64,000 nt of DNA from Brevundimonas vitisensis (GCF_016656965.1 NZ_CP067977.1:1760501-1824500); one strand, 5' to 3'. Numbered from the stretch's first letter, positions 53,241-62,135 are shown. Numbers and translations: made by a program. Notes: generated by a model from the sequence alone, not told the origin.

Positions 53241-54356
53241 ATGACCGACGCCCCCCTTTCGGCACCTGACGCCGCGGCGCCTGTCGCCAAGCCCGGCATC
53301 ATGGCCATCGCCCCCTATGTCGGCGGCAAGTCCAAGATCGACGGCGTGGCCGAGCCCATGAAGCTGTCGTCCAACGAAAACATGCTGGGTGCTGGCGAAA
53401 AGGCCCGCGCCGCCTATGAGGCCGCGATCCGCAACATCCACATCTATCCCGATGGCCGCGCCAGCAAGCTGCGCGCCGCCGTGGCCGAGCATCATGGGCT
53501 GGAGCCCGAGCGCCTGATCTTCGGCAATGGCTCGGACGAGGTGTTCGCCCTTCTCAACCAGGCCTATCTGACGCCCGGCGACAATATCGTCAGCGGCCAG
53601 TATGGCTTCCTGGCCTATCGGATCAGCGCCCTGGCCAATCAGGCCGAGGTCAAGTCGGCGCCGGAGCCGGACTTCAAGGCGACGCCGGAGGCCCTGCTGG
53701 CCCAGGTCGATGACCGGACGCGCATCGTCTATGTCTCCAGCCCGTCCAACCCGACCGGCAGCTATAATACGCCCGAGGAAATCCGGCAGCTGCACGAGGG
53801 CCTGCCGCCCCACGTCTTGCTGGTCGTCGACGAGGCCTATGCCGAATATGTGACCGAGCCCGACTGGGAGACCAGTTTCGGCCTGGCCCGCGACAGCGCC
53901 AACATCGTGGTCACCCGCACCTTCTCAAAAATTCATGGCCTGGGCGGCCTGCGGATCGGTTTCGGCTATGCGCCCCTGGCGGTGGCCGAGGCGATCGACC
54001 GCATCCGCCTGCCCTTCAACGTCTCGGTGCCGGGCATCGAGGCGGCGGTGGCGGCCCTCGGCGATGCGGCCCATCAAAAGGCCTCGCGGGACCTGATCCA
54101 CACCTGGCGTCCCCGAATGACCCAGGCCATTCGCGGCTTTGGCTTCGATGTCCTGCCGAGCGCCGGCAATTTCGTTCTGGTCCGCTTCGCCGATGCTGGC
54201 CGGGCCGCAGCGGCCAACGACTATCTGAACAGCCGGGGGATCATTGTGCGGCCCGTCGGCGGATACGGCCTGCCTGACTGCCTGCGCATCACCATCGGCA
54301 CCGAGGACCAGAACCGCGCCGTGATCGACGCCCTGTCCGAGTTCGCTGCGACTTAA
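53241..54356 (+). CDS. hisC: histidinol-phosphate aminotransferase
   Basis: A 371-residue fold-type I PLP enzyme. It has KLSSNENMLG, IYPDGRASKLRAAVAEHHG, FGNGSDEVFALL and PSNPTGSYN, with the PLP-binding Lys in TFSKIHGLGGLRIGFG. It transaminates imidazole-acetol phosphate for histidine synthesis, and may also use aromatic keto acids. It is convergent with grpE; a solitary arm of the intergenic repeat lies between them. Complete. Confidence 0.94.
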   Translation: MTDAPLSAPDAAAPVAKPGIMAIAPYVGGKSKIDGVAEPMKLSSNENMLGAGEKARAAYEAAIRNIHIYPDGRASKLRAAVAEHHGLEPERLIFGNGSDEVFALLNQAYLTPGDNIVSGQYGFLAYRISALANQAEVKSAPEPDFKATPEALLAQVDDRTRIVYVSSPSNPTGSYNTPEEIRQLHEGLPPHVLLVVDEAYAEYVTEPDWETSFGLARDSANIVVTRTFSKIHGLGGLRIGFGYAPLAVAEAIDRIRLPFNVSVPGIEAAVAALGDAAHQKASRDLIHTWRPRMTQAIRGFGFDVLPSAGNFVLVRFADAGRAAAANDYLNSRGIIVRPVGGYGLPDCLRITIGTEDQNRAVIDALSEFAAT

Positions 54357-54367
54357 GAAGCGCTTCC

Positions 54368-54405
54368 CGTCGTTCCGGGCCGCTCGAAGAGCGGACCCGG
54401 AGCCC
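54368..54405. repeat. solitary arm of the 19.8-kb inverted-repeat family
   Basis: CGTCGTTCCGGGCCGCTCG followed by AAGAGCGGACCCGGAGCCC matches, with few changes, the reverse complement of the right arm of the 19843-19972 element (CGTCATTCCGGGGCGCTCG then TAGAGCGAACCCGGAACCC). It lies between hisC and grpE. No second arm was found nearby. Confidence 0.7.
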
Positions 54406-54415
54406 ACGGCTTCGA

Positions 54416-55036
54416 TCAGGCCTTGGCGTCGACGTTGCCGCCGGGCGTCTCGGTCTGGGCATAGGGGTTGGCGGCCGCAGAGGCTCCCGAACCCTTGGCC
54501 GCAACCACGACCATCGCCGGGCGCACCGTACGGCCGAACAGCGCGTATCCGGCCTGAAGCGTCTGGATGACGCAGCCGCCCGAGACCGCCGTCGAAGGCT
54601 GTTCCATCATGGCTTGGTGCAGATGCGGATCGAAGGCCTCCCCCGGCTCCGGGGCGACGCGCTTCAGCCCATTGGTCTCAAAGGCCGTCAGCAGCGCCTT
54701 CTGCGTCATCTCCAGCCCGGTCACCAGGCCGGCCTCACCGCCCTCGGCATTCTTGGGCGCAGCCTGGAGTGCCCGCTCCAGATTGTCCGCCACGCCCAGC
54801 AGGTCGCGCGCGAACCGCTGAATCGCATAGGCGCGGGCGTCGTTCATCTGGGTTTCAGAGCGTCGCTTGACGTTCTCGGCCTCGGCAGCGGCGCGCAGGG
54901 CCCGGTCCCGCCACTGGTCCCGCTCGGCGATGACGGCATCGAGCGGGGCCAGGTCGTCCGTGGCCGCTGGGGCTTCGCCCGATGGGGCGTCGGCCGGGGC
55001 GGCGGTGTCGAATTCGGTGTCGTTGATGTCGCTCAA
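54416..55036 (-). CDS. grpE: GrpE nucleotide exchange factor
   Basis: A 206-residue protein. The coiled-coil region [23 protein letters not shown] leads into the globular head: [31 protein letters not shown] and [17 protein letters not shown]. It accelerates ADP release from DnaK. It is coupled by an ATGA overlap to hrcA. No CIRCE element was seen before the operon, but the promoter lies further upstream of the GNAT gene. Confidence 0.96.
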   Translation of the reverse strand: MSDINDTEFDTAAPADAPSGEAPAATDDLAPLDAVIAERDQWRDRALRAAAEAENVKRRSETQMNDARAYAIQRFARDLLGVADNLERALQAAPKNAEGGEAGLVTGLEMTQKALLTAFETNGLKRVAPEPGEAFDPHLHQAMMEQPSTAVSGGCVIQTLQAGYALFGRTVRPAMVVVAAKGSGASAAANPYAQTETPGGNVDAKA

Positions 55037-56106
55037 GTCTCTTGTCCGTCCAGCATTCGGCCCAGCACCCGGGCGGTATAGTCCACCAACGGTATGATCC
55101 GGGCATAGTTCAGTCGCGCAGGTCCGATGACGCCGACGGCGCCCAGCACCCGCTGGCGACCGTTCATATAGGGCGCCGCGATCACGGCGGAACCCGAAAG
55201 CGAAAACAGTCGCGTTTCTGCACCGATAAAGATCCGCACCCCCTGGCCGGCGTTGACGCCATCCAGAAGGCCGATCAGCTGCTCCTTCTGTTCCAGGTCG
55301 TCGAACAGGACGCGGACCCGCTCCAGATCCTCGATCGTTTCGCGGTCCTGCAACAGATTGGCGCGGCCCCGCACGATCAATGACCGGTCGCGGTCCGCCC
55401 CACCGGACCAGGCGGCCATCCCGTCCTCCACCAGCCGGGCCGCGGCGGCGTTTAGCTGGGCCCGGGCGGCCTCCAGCTCGGCCCGCATCTCGGTCCGGGC
55501 CTCGGCCAGGGAACGGCCTTTCAGGCGCGCATTCAGGAAGTTCGACGCCTCCTGAAGCGTCGAGGGCGTCACCCCGGCCGTCAGGGTCATGATGCGGTTT
55601 TCGACCGAGCCGTCGTCCCCGACCAGCACAGCCAGGGCCTGATCCTGGCCCAGGGCGACAAACTCCACATGTTTGACGCCGGCATCCCGTACCGGACTGG
55701 CCACGATGCCCGCCCCGCCCGCCAGGCCGGACAGCAGGCTGGAGGCCGCATCCAGGGCCTCGTCGAAGCCCCGACCCGTTCCGGCTAGCCGCGCGTCAAT
55801 CTCGCGGCGCTCCTCGGCCCCGATGTCGCCGATCTCCAGAAAGCCGTCGACAAACAGCCGCAGACCCGCATGCGTCGGAATCCGTCCCGCCGAGGTGTGC
55901 GGCGCCGCCAGCAGACCGGCCAGAGTCAGGTCCTGCATGGTGTTGCGGATCGAGGCGGGCGACAGATGCACCCCGCCGCGCGAGACCGTACGCGATCCCA
56001 CCGGCTCGCCGGTCTCCAGATAGGTCTCCACCACATGGCGAAAGATGTCGCGGGCCCTCTGATCCAGACTGGACAGAGACGGCGACGGACTGGTCATGAA
56101 AGTCAT
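55033..56106 (-). CDS. hrcA: heat-inducible transcription repressor HrcA
   Basis: A 357-residue repressor. It has the N-terminal winged-helix domain ([46 protein letters not shown]) and a GAF-like domain. [22 protein letters not shown] and [26 protein letters not shown] are typical. It represses groESL/dnaK via CIRCE in many bacteria. The start overlaps the GNAT stop by 4 bases. ATG 56106 and 56097 are both possible. Confidence 0.95.
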   Translation of the reverse strand: MTFMTSPSPSLSSLDQRARDIFRHVVETYLETGEPVGSRTVSRGGVHLSPASIRNTMQDLTLAGLLAAPHTSAGRIPTHAGLRLFVDGFLEIGDIGAEERREIDARLAGTGRGFDEALDAASSLLSGLAGGAGIVASPVRDAGVKHVEFVALGQDQALAVLVGDDGSVENRIMTLTAGVTPSTLQEASNFLNARLKGRSLAEARTEMRAELEAARAQLNAAAARLVEDGMAAWSGGADRDRSLIVRGRANLLQDRETIEDLERVRVLFDDLEQKEQLIGLLDGVNAGQGVRIFIGAETRLFSLSGSAVIAAPYMNGRQRVLGAVGVIGPARLNYARIIPLVDYTARVLGRMLDGQET

Positions 56107-56699
56107 TGAGCGCCCGCCTGTCTCGGCGATCCAGATCGCCAGTGCTCACGCTCCAGCCGCATGACGAGACAGTCGTCATCGCCGAAGGCCCGGCGTCCGA
56201 CGACCCGGAACCCCAGCCTCGCATAGAACCGTTGCGCGTCGACATTAGTGTTCAGTGGATCGATGACAATCGCACTGACGCCCGGCTCGGCGAAGCAGCG
56301 ATCGATCATCTGGGCCATCATCTGGGTCCCCACGCCCCGGTTCAGCCACTCGGGCGGCCCGATCCAGATATCGATCGCCCGCAGGCCCGGCTCGATCTCG
56401 CCCCAGTAGTGGCTGGGTTCGGTATGGGGGTCGCAGACCGCCATGGCTCCGACTGGCCGGCCGTCGACCTCGGCCATGACATAGGTCAGTTCATTGGCCG
56501 AGTTGGTGATCTCCTCGACCCAGTCGCTGCCGAAGGCCGCCTCGGCGTCCGGGTCATCGCTGGAACAGGCGATGACGTGCGGTTCCCGGTCCCAGGCAGC
56601 CAGGGTGTCGGCATCGTCCACCGTGGCCGGGCGCAGACGGACGGCGACCGACGGCGCGGGGGATGACCCGGAGGATGACCCTGGGGGATACAGCGGCAT
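56103..56699 (-). CDS. GNAT family acetyltransferase upstream of hrcA
   Basis: A 198-residue GNAT protein. It has [23 protein letters not shown], the acetyl-CoA loop [19 protein letters not shown] and [19 protein letters not shown], similar to AAC(6')-type enzymes. The substrate is unknown. It is the first gene of a coupled GNAT-hrcA-grpE unit (each pair overlaps by 4 bases). ATG 56699 follows the divergent rph start by 48 bases. Confidence 0.82.
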   Translation of the reverse strand: MPLYPPGSSSGSSPAPSVAVRLRPATVDDADTLAAWDREPHVIACSSDDPDAEAAFGSDWVEEITNSANELTYVMAEVDGRPVGAMAVCDPHTEPSHYWGEIEPGLRAIDIWIGPPEWLNRGVGTQMMAQMIDRCFAEPGVSAIVIDPLNTNVDAQRFYARLGFRVVGRRAFGDDDCLVMRLEREHWRSGSPRQAGAQ

Positions 56700-56746
56700 G
56701 ATTTCAGGATAATCACCACCGCCCCAGCTTCCAAGGATCATCGCTC

Positions 56747-57472
56747 ATGACCGCTTCCCGTCCGTCCGGCCGCCTGGCCGACCAGCTTCGCTCCGTGACC
56801 CTGGAGACGGGCGTCAACCGCTATGCCGAGGGGTCGTGCCTGGTCTCGTTCGGCCATACCAAGGTGCTGGTCACCGCCTCGGTCGAGGAAAAGGTCCCCG
56901 GCTGGATGCGCAACACCGGCCAGGGCTGGGTCACGGCCGAATACGGCATGCTGCCCCGGGCCACCCACAGCCGAGGCCGCCGCGAAGCCGCCGCCGGCAA
57001 ACAATCGGGCCGCACCCAGGAGATCCAGCGCCTGATCGGCCGCTCCCTGCGCGCCGTGGTCGATCTGAAGGCCCTGGGCGAGCGCCAGGTGGTGCTGGAC
57101 TGCGACGTGATCCAGGCTGACGGCGGCACACGCACGGCAGCCATCACCGGGGCCTGGGTCGCCATGGCCAGCGCCTTCGACTATTTGCGGGCCGAGGGTG
57201 TCCTGCAGACCGACCCGATCCTGGATCAGGTGGCGGCCATCTCGTGCGGGGTCTGTGCCGACCAGCCCGTGCTGGACCTGGACTATGAAGAGGATTCCTC
57301 GGCCGAGGCCGATTCCAACTTCGTCCTGACCGGCTCGGGCACCATCGTCGAGATCCAGGCCACGGGCGAGAAGCGGGGCTTCTCCCGCGCCGAGTTCGAC
57401 CGCCTGTTCGCCCTGGCCGACGGCGGCTGCCGCCAACTGTTTGCCATGCAAAAGTCGGCTTTGGGGCGGTAG
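56747..57472 (+). CDS. rph: ribonuclease PH
   Basis: A 241-residue phosphorolytic 3'-5' exoribonuclease. It has [20 protein letters not shown], the conserved [18 protein letters not shown] and [15 protein letters not shown], and [21 protein letters not shown]. It processes tRNA 3' ends. It is divergent from the GNAT-hrcA-grpE operon. rdgB-hemW, which follow rph in many alphaproteobacteria, are at 15.7 kb here instead. Confidence 0.96.
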   Translation: MTASRPSGRLADQLRSVTLETGVNRYAEGSCLVSFGHTKVLVTASVEEKVPGWMRNTGQGWVTAEYGMLPRATHSRGRREAAAGKQSGRTQEIQRLIGRSLRAVVDLKALGERQVVLDCDVIQADGGTRTAAITGAWVAMASAFDYLRAEGVLQTDPILDQVAAISCGVCADQPVLDLDYEEDSSAEADSNFVLTGSGTIVEIQATGEKRGFSRAEFDRLFALADGGCRQLFAMQKSALGR

Positions 57473-57532
57473 TCTGTATGTCGGATCGGAACCGGGCCAT
57501 CGTCGGCTCGGTTCCCTATCCGGAGTGCCCCC

Positions 57533-57964
57533 ATGCGTCTGATCCCGCTGATCGCCGCCGCCGTTATGATGACTGTGCCCCTGGTGTCCGCCTGTGGGCC
57601 ACAGGGTGCCGGTAACACGACCGAGCCCGTTGCCGCTGTTCCGGTCGATGAGCCGGTGATGCCCCCGGACGCGCCACCCCAGGAGGAGGTCGCGTCCCCA
57701 GACACTCCCCCGCCGACCGGTAGCGGGGCGCCAGACCCCACCGCGCCGGCCGCCATGCCCGTCGTCCCGATCGGCACCGGCTGTGCCGCCGAGATCGGCG
57801 ATGCCGCCGCAGCCGCCCTAGTCAAACGCTGCATCGCTGTCAGTCCTGCGACGCGCCCGCCCTGCAACGTGGCCAACGAATGCGCCCTGATCCAGGGCGA
57901 GATCGACCGGTCCTGCGCCCAGTACGGCCCGAAAGAGACCCGCCCCTCACAGTGTGTCGGCTGA
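57533..57964 (+). CDS. putative lipoprotein, Pro/Ala-rich
   Basis: A 143-residue protein. The signal with lipobox LVSAC (Cys near residue 21) suggests lipid anchoring. A Pro/Thr-rich stretch (PPDAPPQEEVASPDTPPPTG) precedes a short Cys-rich end (VIPIGTGCAAEIGD, RPPCNVANECALIQ, CAQYGP) with possible disulfides. No family was recognised. It lies downstream of rph and 36 bases before the second lipoprotein, so they may be co-transcribed. Confidence 0.7.
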   Translation: MRLIPLIAAAVMMTVPLVSACGPQGAGNTTEPVAAVPVDEPVMPPDAPPQEEVASPDTPPPTGSGAPDPTAPAAMPVVPIGTGCAAEIGDAAAAALVKRCIAVSPATRPPCNVANECALIQGEIDRSCAQYGPKETRPSQCVG

Positions 57965-58000
57965 GGCCGGCTGCATCATCTGCCAGAAGGAGTCCTGCCC

Positions 58001-58228
58001 ATGCGTATCCTGATCTCCACCGCCGCCGTCCTGACCCTGGGCCTGACGGCCTCTGCCTGCGCCACCGGCCCGATGGAAGGCGGCTACAACTCCGACCTGA
58101 AGGCGCTGGCCGCTGACTGCCAAGCCCGTCAGGGCATACTGGTGCCGACCGGCGCCCAGACCGGCCGGGCCGCGGCCGACAATGCCTGCCAGCTGCGCGG
58201 CGTGAACTCTCCGCGCCTGGAAGACTGA
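58001..58228 (+). CDS. small lipoprotein, unknown
   Basis: A 75-residue protein. The signal peptide MRILISTAAVLTLGLTASAC ends in a lipobox with Cys near residue 20. The mature chain has two further Cys (LAADCQARQG and AADNACQLRG) that could form a disulfide. No family was recognised. It follows the other lipoprotein gene on the same strand and has a good ribosome-binding site (AGGAG). Confidence 0.65.
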   Translation: MRILISTAAVLTLGLTASACATGPMEGGYNSDLKALAADCQARQGILVPTGAQTGRAAADNACQLRGVNSPRLED

Positions 58229-58235
58229 CCGACCC

Positions 58236-58865
58236 TTACAGGTCGAACAGCGACGGCGCCGATCCCGCCCCCGGTCGCGGCGCGGCGGTGGCCACCAGGG
58301 TCCCGGCGGGCGGCGGCAACAGCAGCTGCTCGCCCGGCACCCGATCAAACAGCCAGTCGGCCCAGGCCGACGGCGGCAAGGGGACGACCCCGCGCGTGTG
58401 ATACGGCGCGATGTCCGGCCCCGGCTCGGCCGTCAGCAGGGCAAACCCCTCGCCCGGGCCCTGCGCCCGCCAGGCGCAGGCCAGCATCAGCACCGATCCG
58501 TCCGCTGCCGACAGCCGCCAGCGCGTCTTCGGATAGGTGTCGCCGGTGAACTCGTAAAAGCCCGAGACCGGCAGCAGGGCCCGCCCGCCCCCGGCCCCAT
58601 TGGCCACCGTCCGCCCCTCGGACCGCAGATTGATCACCGGCGGGCGCTTCGGCTGGCCGGGCACCAGGCCGAACCGGGCGGGGGCATAGACCACCGACCC
58701 ATCCTCCGCCATCCGCACCACCCGATCGGCATCCGTGGGCCGAACCTCCTCGCGCGGTTCCAGATTGGGCAGACCGCCCCCATCCATGCCAATGGCGATC
58801 CCCGCATGGCCAAAGGCCTCGACCAGCTGGCGCACGGTGAACCGGGATTCATAGGAGGCACACAT
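58236..58865 (-). CDS. SRAP (YedK/HMCES) family protein
   Basis: A 209-residue protein with Cys2 directly after the start (MCASYESRF), the residue that forms a thiazolidine link with abasic DNA. It has NLRSEGRT, PVSGFYEFTG, LAGLW-type segments and HTRGVVPLPPSAWADWL with the conserved His. SRAP proteins protect abasic sites in single-stranded DNA. It is convergent with the small lipoprotein gene. A genome-integrity role near the island is noted but not proven. Confidence 0.9.
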   Translation of the reverse strand: MCASYESRFTVRQLVEAFGHAGIAIGMDGGGLPNLEPREEVRPTDADRVVRMAEDGSVVYAPARFGLVPGQPKRPPVINLRSEGRTVANGAGGGRALLPVSGFYEFTGDTYPKTRWRLSAADGSVLMLACAWRAQGPGEGFALLTAEPGPDIAPYHTRGVVPLPPSAWADWLFDRVPGEQLLLPPPAGTLVATAAPRPGAGSAPSLFDL

Positions 58866-58920
58866 CGGATCAGCCTAGCCGAAAGCCGGTGCCGCAGGAA
58901 AACCGGAGGCGAAAAACGCA

Positions 58921-58947
58921 GTCCACTCGGTCCACTCAGTCCACCTT
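58921..58947. repeat. three tandem 9-base repeats
   Basis: GTCCACTCG, GTCCACTCA and GTCCACCTT follow one another directly, so the first seven or eight bases of each unit match. They lie downstream of the divergent SRAP start codon. Such short arrays can vary in copy number. Confidence 0.75.
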
Positions 58948-59103
58948 GGCCAGGCCGAGCGCGGTCGATGTCAAAGACCCGCCTTGCCGAGACAGGACAA
59001 ACTTCCTATTTGACAAGGGGCGCATTGTCGTCTGCCGCTTGACCACGACAGGTCAGGTGGCGGGGAGGCGGTAAGCCGATGACGCGGAGACGCGGCCGCA
59101 GAA

Positions 59104-59153
59104 TGCCGGTTGCTTTCCGGCACGATTGTACACATAAATACCGGAAACCGGTA
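59104..59153 (+). promoter_or_regulatory. promoter with two inverted repeats before the XRE gene
   Basis: TGCCGG-ttgcttt-CCGGCA (59104-59122) and TACCGG-aaa-CCGGTA (59139-59153) are perfect 6-bp inverted repeats sharing a CCGG core. A possible -35 TTGCTT (59110) and -10 ATAAAT (59134), 18 bases apart, lie within them. They fit operators for the downstream XRE regulator. The promoter call is by eye. Confidence 0.5.
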
Positions 59154-59168
59154 ATTATGGAGGCAGTG

Positions 59169-59438
59169 ATGAGTGCGAAGCAGATGAAGGATTTGCGCGA
59201 GCGGGCCAAGCTGACGCAGACCGAAATGGCGGCGATCATGGGATTGGGGAAGACCGCCTATGCTGATCTCGAGGCCGATGATCCCGACTGGAAGAAGTTC
59301 AAGCCTCGCCATCTCCTTGCGTTGGAAAGGGCGTCGATGAAGCTGGCGCTTGAGCGCAATGACATCAACCTCGCCCTGCCCGCCGTTCGGCGGGATGCGC
59401 TCGACCTTGCCCGGCTGATCTCCGCGGGACCCGACTAG
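59169..59438 (+). CDS. XRE-like HTH regulator of the accessory island
   Basis: An 89-residue protein from ATG 59169, supported by GGAGG 8 bases upstream. The HTH reads LRERAKLTQTEMAAIMGLGKTAYADLEAD, and the remaining helix-rich part (HLLALERASMKLALERND) has no known domain. It resembles antitoxin-type or phage-type regulators. No toxin was recognised beside it. It probably regulates itself via the two upstream inverted repeats, and perhaps the genes that follow. Confidence 0.75.
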   Translation: MSAKQMKDLRERAKLTQTEMAAIMGLGKTAYADLEADDPDWKKFKPRHLLALERASMKLALERNDINLALPAVRRDALDLARLISAGPD

Positions 59439-59455
59439 GGCAGGCGGTGCACGCC

Positions 59456-59557
59456 ATGACCCACAAGACCAAGCCGCACCGGGCGGCGGTGGAGGCGGTC
59501 GGGGTGTTGCTAATTCAGATGTGGTGGTTGGCCGGACGCGACAGGATGGGGGCATGA
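59456..59557 (+). CDS. 33-residue mini-ORF overlapping the DUF1493 start
   Basis: An ATG at 59456 opens MTHKTKPHRAAVEAVGVLL and ends at 59557, overlapping the DUF1493 start by ATGA. It has a basic N terminus and one short hydrophobic stretch (VGVLLIQMWWLAG). It may be a leader peptide or small membrane protein translated before DUF1493. No family was recognised and coding evidence is only the coupling. Confidence 0.35.
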   Translation: MTHKTKPHRAAVEAVGVLLIQMWWLAGRDRMGA

Positions 59558-59979
59558 GTGATGCGCGCACGGCCGTTCTGGCCTTCATCGACGACGTTTG
59601 GGGTCCAACGCCCGCCCTTTCGGATGACGACGACCTGTTCGACGTGCTGGGGATCACGGGCGATGACGCCGGGGATTTCATGCAGGCCTTCGTCGACCGG
59701 TTCGAGGTCGATGCGACGACCTGGCGCTGGTACTTCCACCATGGCGAGGAGGGGTGGAGTATCGGAGGTCTGTTCTACACGCCGATCCACCGGCGCTTCG
59801 GTCGCATTCCGATCACGCCCGCGGTGCTGGCGGAGGCGGTGCGCAGCCGCCGCTGGCCCATTGTATACCCCGACCACACTCTGCCTGCCCGGAGGTGGGA
59901 TATTGTGATCAACCAGACGCTCGCTGCAACGAGCCTGATCGGACTGGCGGCCTGGGCGTGGTGGCGGTTCGCGGCGTAG
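59554..59979 (+). CDS. DUF1493 family protein
   Basis: A 141-residue protein of the DUF1493 type, an acyl-carrier-like helical domain (DDDDLFDVLGITGDDAGDFMQAFVDRFEVD) followed by WYFHHGEEG and a C-terminal membrane helix (LAATSLIGLAAWAWWRFAA). DUF1493 proteins are widespread and of unknown function. ATG 59554 is preceded by the mini-ORF. It lies just before the REP-like region of the island. Confidence 0.82.
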   Translation: MSDARTAVLAFIDDVWGPTPALSDDDDLFDVLGITGDDAGDFMQAFVDRFEVDATTWRWYFHHGEEGWSIGGLFYTPIHRRFGRIPITPAVLAEAVRSRRWPIVYPDHTLPARRWDIVINQTLAATSLIGLAAWAWWRFAA

Positions 59980-59992
59980 GTGCCGGATCATT

Positions 59993-60172
59993 GGCCCTCT
60001 CCCGTTGGAAGAGGGCTTGAGCGCACGGCGGCGATAGCCGTCGTCCTTGCGCGAAAGGGTGAGGGCCGGATGTCTGGTGTGAGGAACGCCCGTGCGACGG
60101 CTTGCGCCGATGGACAGACCCGACCCTCATCCGCCCCTTCGGGGCACCTTCTCCCAATGGGAGAAGGAAAAG
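59993..60172. repeat. REP-like inverted-repeat block in the island
   Basis: CCCTCTCCCGTTGGAAGAGGG and, further on, CTTCTCCCAATGGGAGAAGG form small hairpins. GGGTGAGGG and CCCTCATCC near 60056 and 60122 are partial inverses. The right-hand hairpin ends close to the start of the alcohol-dehydrogenase remnant. No ORF. Confidence 0.6.
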
Positions 60173-60185
60173 GCGGAGAAATCGA

Positions 60186-60293
60186 CCCAGCTTCCTGATC
60201 ACCCACACGATCAAGCGGGAAGACGGCCCGGACGCCTACAAGATGTTCCAGGAAAAGACCGACGGCTGCATCAAGGTGGTCATCAACCCCTAG
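60186..60293 (+). pseudogene. remnant of a zinc-dependent alcohol dehydrogenase (3' end only)
   Basis: The last 35 codons before a TAG read [20 protein letters not shown] then [15 protein letters not shown], which matches the usual C terminus of class III-like zinc alcohol/formaldehyde dehydrogenases (ITH..DAY..F..K.DGCIKVV..P). There is no upstream coding region. One base is out of frame just before, where homologs read IDPSF (here ATCGAC then CCAGC). So most of the gene has been lost, apparently at the REP-like block. Confidence 0.7.
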
Positions 60294-60440
60294 GTCGCGG
60301 ACGCGCGATGGCGAGGAGACCGGAGGCTCCGGCGGTGACTTCGGGGCCTCTGGTTGCTTGGGTCAGCGGCGCTTAAGCGCATCTCTCTATAGTTGTGAAA
60401 CGGCCACCCTGCCGCTAGCGTCGCTGACCGGGGGGCTCTC
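60294..60440. other. 147-base spacer before the OLD-family gene
   Basis: No gene or clear repeat was seen. Composition drops towards the right (CTCTATAGTTGTGAAACGG), which may include the promoter of the OLD gene. CTCTCATG with GGGGG upstream supplies the start region. Confidence 0.4.
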
Positions 60441-62135
60441 ATGAAACTGCTACAGCTTGGAATTTCAAACTACCGAGGATTCTGTCGGCTTGGTGAGGAC
60501 GACCACCCCGCAAATCCTGAGTTGGGCTTTCACTGGCTCGACATGTCTAACGACATCATCGTTGTCGTCGGCGAGAACAACGGCGGAAAGACCAGCCTCC
60601 TTCAAGCATACCGTGACTTCCGGGCTGCAGGCTTCTCTCCTTCACGGGAAGATTTCTTTCGCTGTGAAGTAGAGCGCCCGATTGTAATGGAGCTCCGATT
60701 TCAGGCGGCGGAAGGAGACGATCTCGCCAACGACAAAACCGGCAAATGGTACTCCGACGGACGTGTAGCGAAGGTTCGCAAGGCGTGGGGAGCCGCAGGC
60801 CAAAAAGCCACCAAGTTCTCCTACGATTGGGACACGGAAGCGTGGGTCGAAGGTGGTTTTGGCGGGTTCGATTCAATCCTTCAGAACCGGCTGCCCGAGC
60901 CTATTCACCTTGCTCCGCTCATGGCGGCGGATGAACTTAGAAGCCAGTTTGAGAAGCTCTTTAAAGAAGTAATTCAGCGACATATCGCTGGGTCCAAGAA
61001 TGTCCAGATAATCGAAGAAGCGCTGAAGGCGCTCTCAGAGGAGATTGAGCAGGATCAATACATTAATGAGATTGCGGGAAAGGTTTCAGGGGTAGCCTCG
61101 AATGTCTTCCCGGGACTTGCGGTCCAAATACGCAATCCTCCGTCGGACAAGGGGATTGGCTCGTTGCTGGAAAAGCAGGCCGAAATTGAGCTAACATTGT
61201 CAGATAGTCCATCCTTGGGCGTGGGCCGGCACGGACAAGGCTCCCAGCGTGCCTTCCTGCTTAGTGCGCTGAACATTCTTGTGCCGGAGTTGGCGGCCGC
61301 TACACGCCGTGCAAAAGCGCGAGGTGCCCCAGAGGAAGCCGTTGGAAACACGCTTCTTCAGATCGAAGAGCCGGAGCTATTCCTAAGCCCGACCGCAGTA
61401 AGGCGAATGCGTGCGCTTCTCTATGAGCTGGCTACTCAGGGTGGAGTTCAGGTTATGGCTTGTAGCCATTCCCCAGTCATGGTCGATTTCTCGAGACCAA
61501 AACAAACAATCGCACTTGTCGAGCGCACCAAGAATGGCAGCGTGATCCATCAGTCTGAAACGAACAACGTCCCAAAGGAGCGTCGCGACGCGTTGAAGCT
61601 GATATATCAACTGAACCCCTTGGTCAGCGAATGCTTGTTCGCCGACAAAGTGGTCTTGGTCGAGGGGGAGACGGAGTTTGCCGCACTGACGCACGTTCTT
61701 GCGGCGAAAGGCGTCAGCAAACACGACCTTGATGTACACATCGTCGATTGCGGCGGGAAGGCCAGCCTGCCTGCCGTTCAGCGGGTCCTAAGAGATTTTG
61801 GCAAGCGATACATCGCTGTCCATGATCTTGATGTTAGGTTCAGCGAGCGAGCCACAGATCAAGTCGGGTGGGATCGAAACGACGCTATCTGGGCCGAGAT
61901 CACTGCAGCGAAAGCCGAGGGCATCGACGCTCTCGGCTTTGCCTTCGCGAAGGACTTCGAACACGCGCATGGCTACGAAGCGCGAGGGAAGATGAAAACC
62001 GTAAGCGCGATGAACATGATTGCCGAGCACGAGGCTAAAGGTTCGTTTTCTGGAACGCCTCTGGCCTCGCTGATTGATGCGATTGCGCACTGGAAATCGC
62101 CATTCTCTTCGATTGATGATGTAAGCAAGCTTTAG
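60441..62135 (+). CDS. OLD-family ATP-dependent endonuclease (AAA ATPase + TOPRIM), stand-alone
   Basis: A 564-residue protein. The N-terminal ABC-type ATPase has Walker A GENNGGKTS (residues 44-52), QIEEPELFLSP (Walker B/D-loop) and ACSHSPVMVDF. The C-terminal TOPRIM domain has KVVLVEGETEFAAL (Glu near 408) and AVHDLDVRF (DxD). OLD proteins are nucleases, some used in phage defence. Gabija-type systems add a UvrD-like helicase, but none is next to this gene. Base composition is clearly lower in GC than its neighbours, which suggests horizontal transfer. Confidence 0.9.
   Translation: MKLLQLGISNYRGFCRLGEDDHPANPELGFHWLDMSNDIIVVVGENNGGKTSLLQAYRDFRAAGFSPSREDFFRCEVERPIVMELRFQAAEGDDLANDKTGKWYSDGRVAKVRKAWGAAGQKATKFSYDWDTEAWVEGGFGGFDSILQNRLPEPIHLAPLMAADELRSQFEKLFKEVIQRHIAGSKNVQIIEEALKALSEEIEQDQYINEIAGKVSGVASNVFPGLAVQIRNPPSDKGIGSLLEKQAEIELTLSDSPSLGVGRHGQGSQRAFLLSALNILVPELAAATRRAKARGAPEEAVGNTLLQIEEPELFLSPTAVRRMRALLYELATQGGVQVMACSHSPVMVDFSRPKQTIALVERTKNGSVIHQSETNNVPKERRDALKLIYQLNPLVSECLFADKVVLVEGETEFAALTHVLAAKGVSKHDLDVHIVDCGGKASLPAVQRVLRDFGKRYIAVHDLDVRFSERATDQVGWDRNDAIWAEITAAKAEGIDALGFAFAKDFEHAHGYEARGKMKTVSAMNMIAEHEAKGSFSGTPLASLIDAIAHWKSPFSSIDDVSKL

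Larger units (their letters stand above)
58866..59168. other. 303-base gene-free spacer upstream of the XRE regulator
   Basis: No gene is apparent. It holds three tandem 9-base copies (GTCCACTCG GTCCACTCA GTCCACCTT) at 58921-58947, then the regulator's promoter with two inverted repeats (listed separately). The rest shows no recognisable feature. Confidence 0.6.

Noticed and set aside
59169..59979. Toxin-antitoxin pair made of the XRE regulator and DUF1493
   Set aside because: DUF1493 is not a known toxin, the genes are separated by about 115 bases and the layout lacks the tight overlap typical of such pairs.
60441..62135. Complete Gabija defence system
   Set aside because: Only the OLD-like nuclease is present. 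No UvrD-like helicase (GajB) is adjacent, since the next gene is clpB on the other strand.
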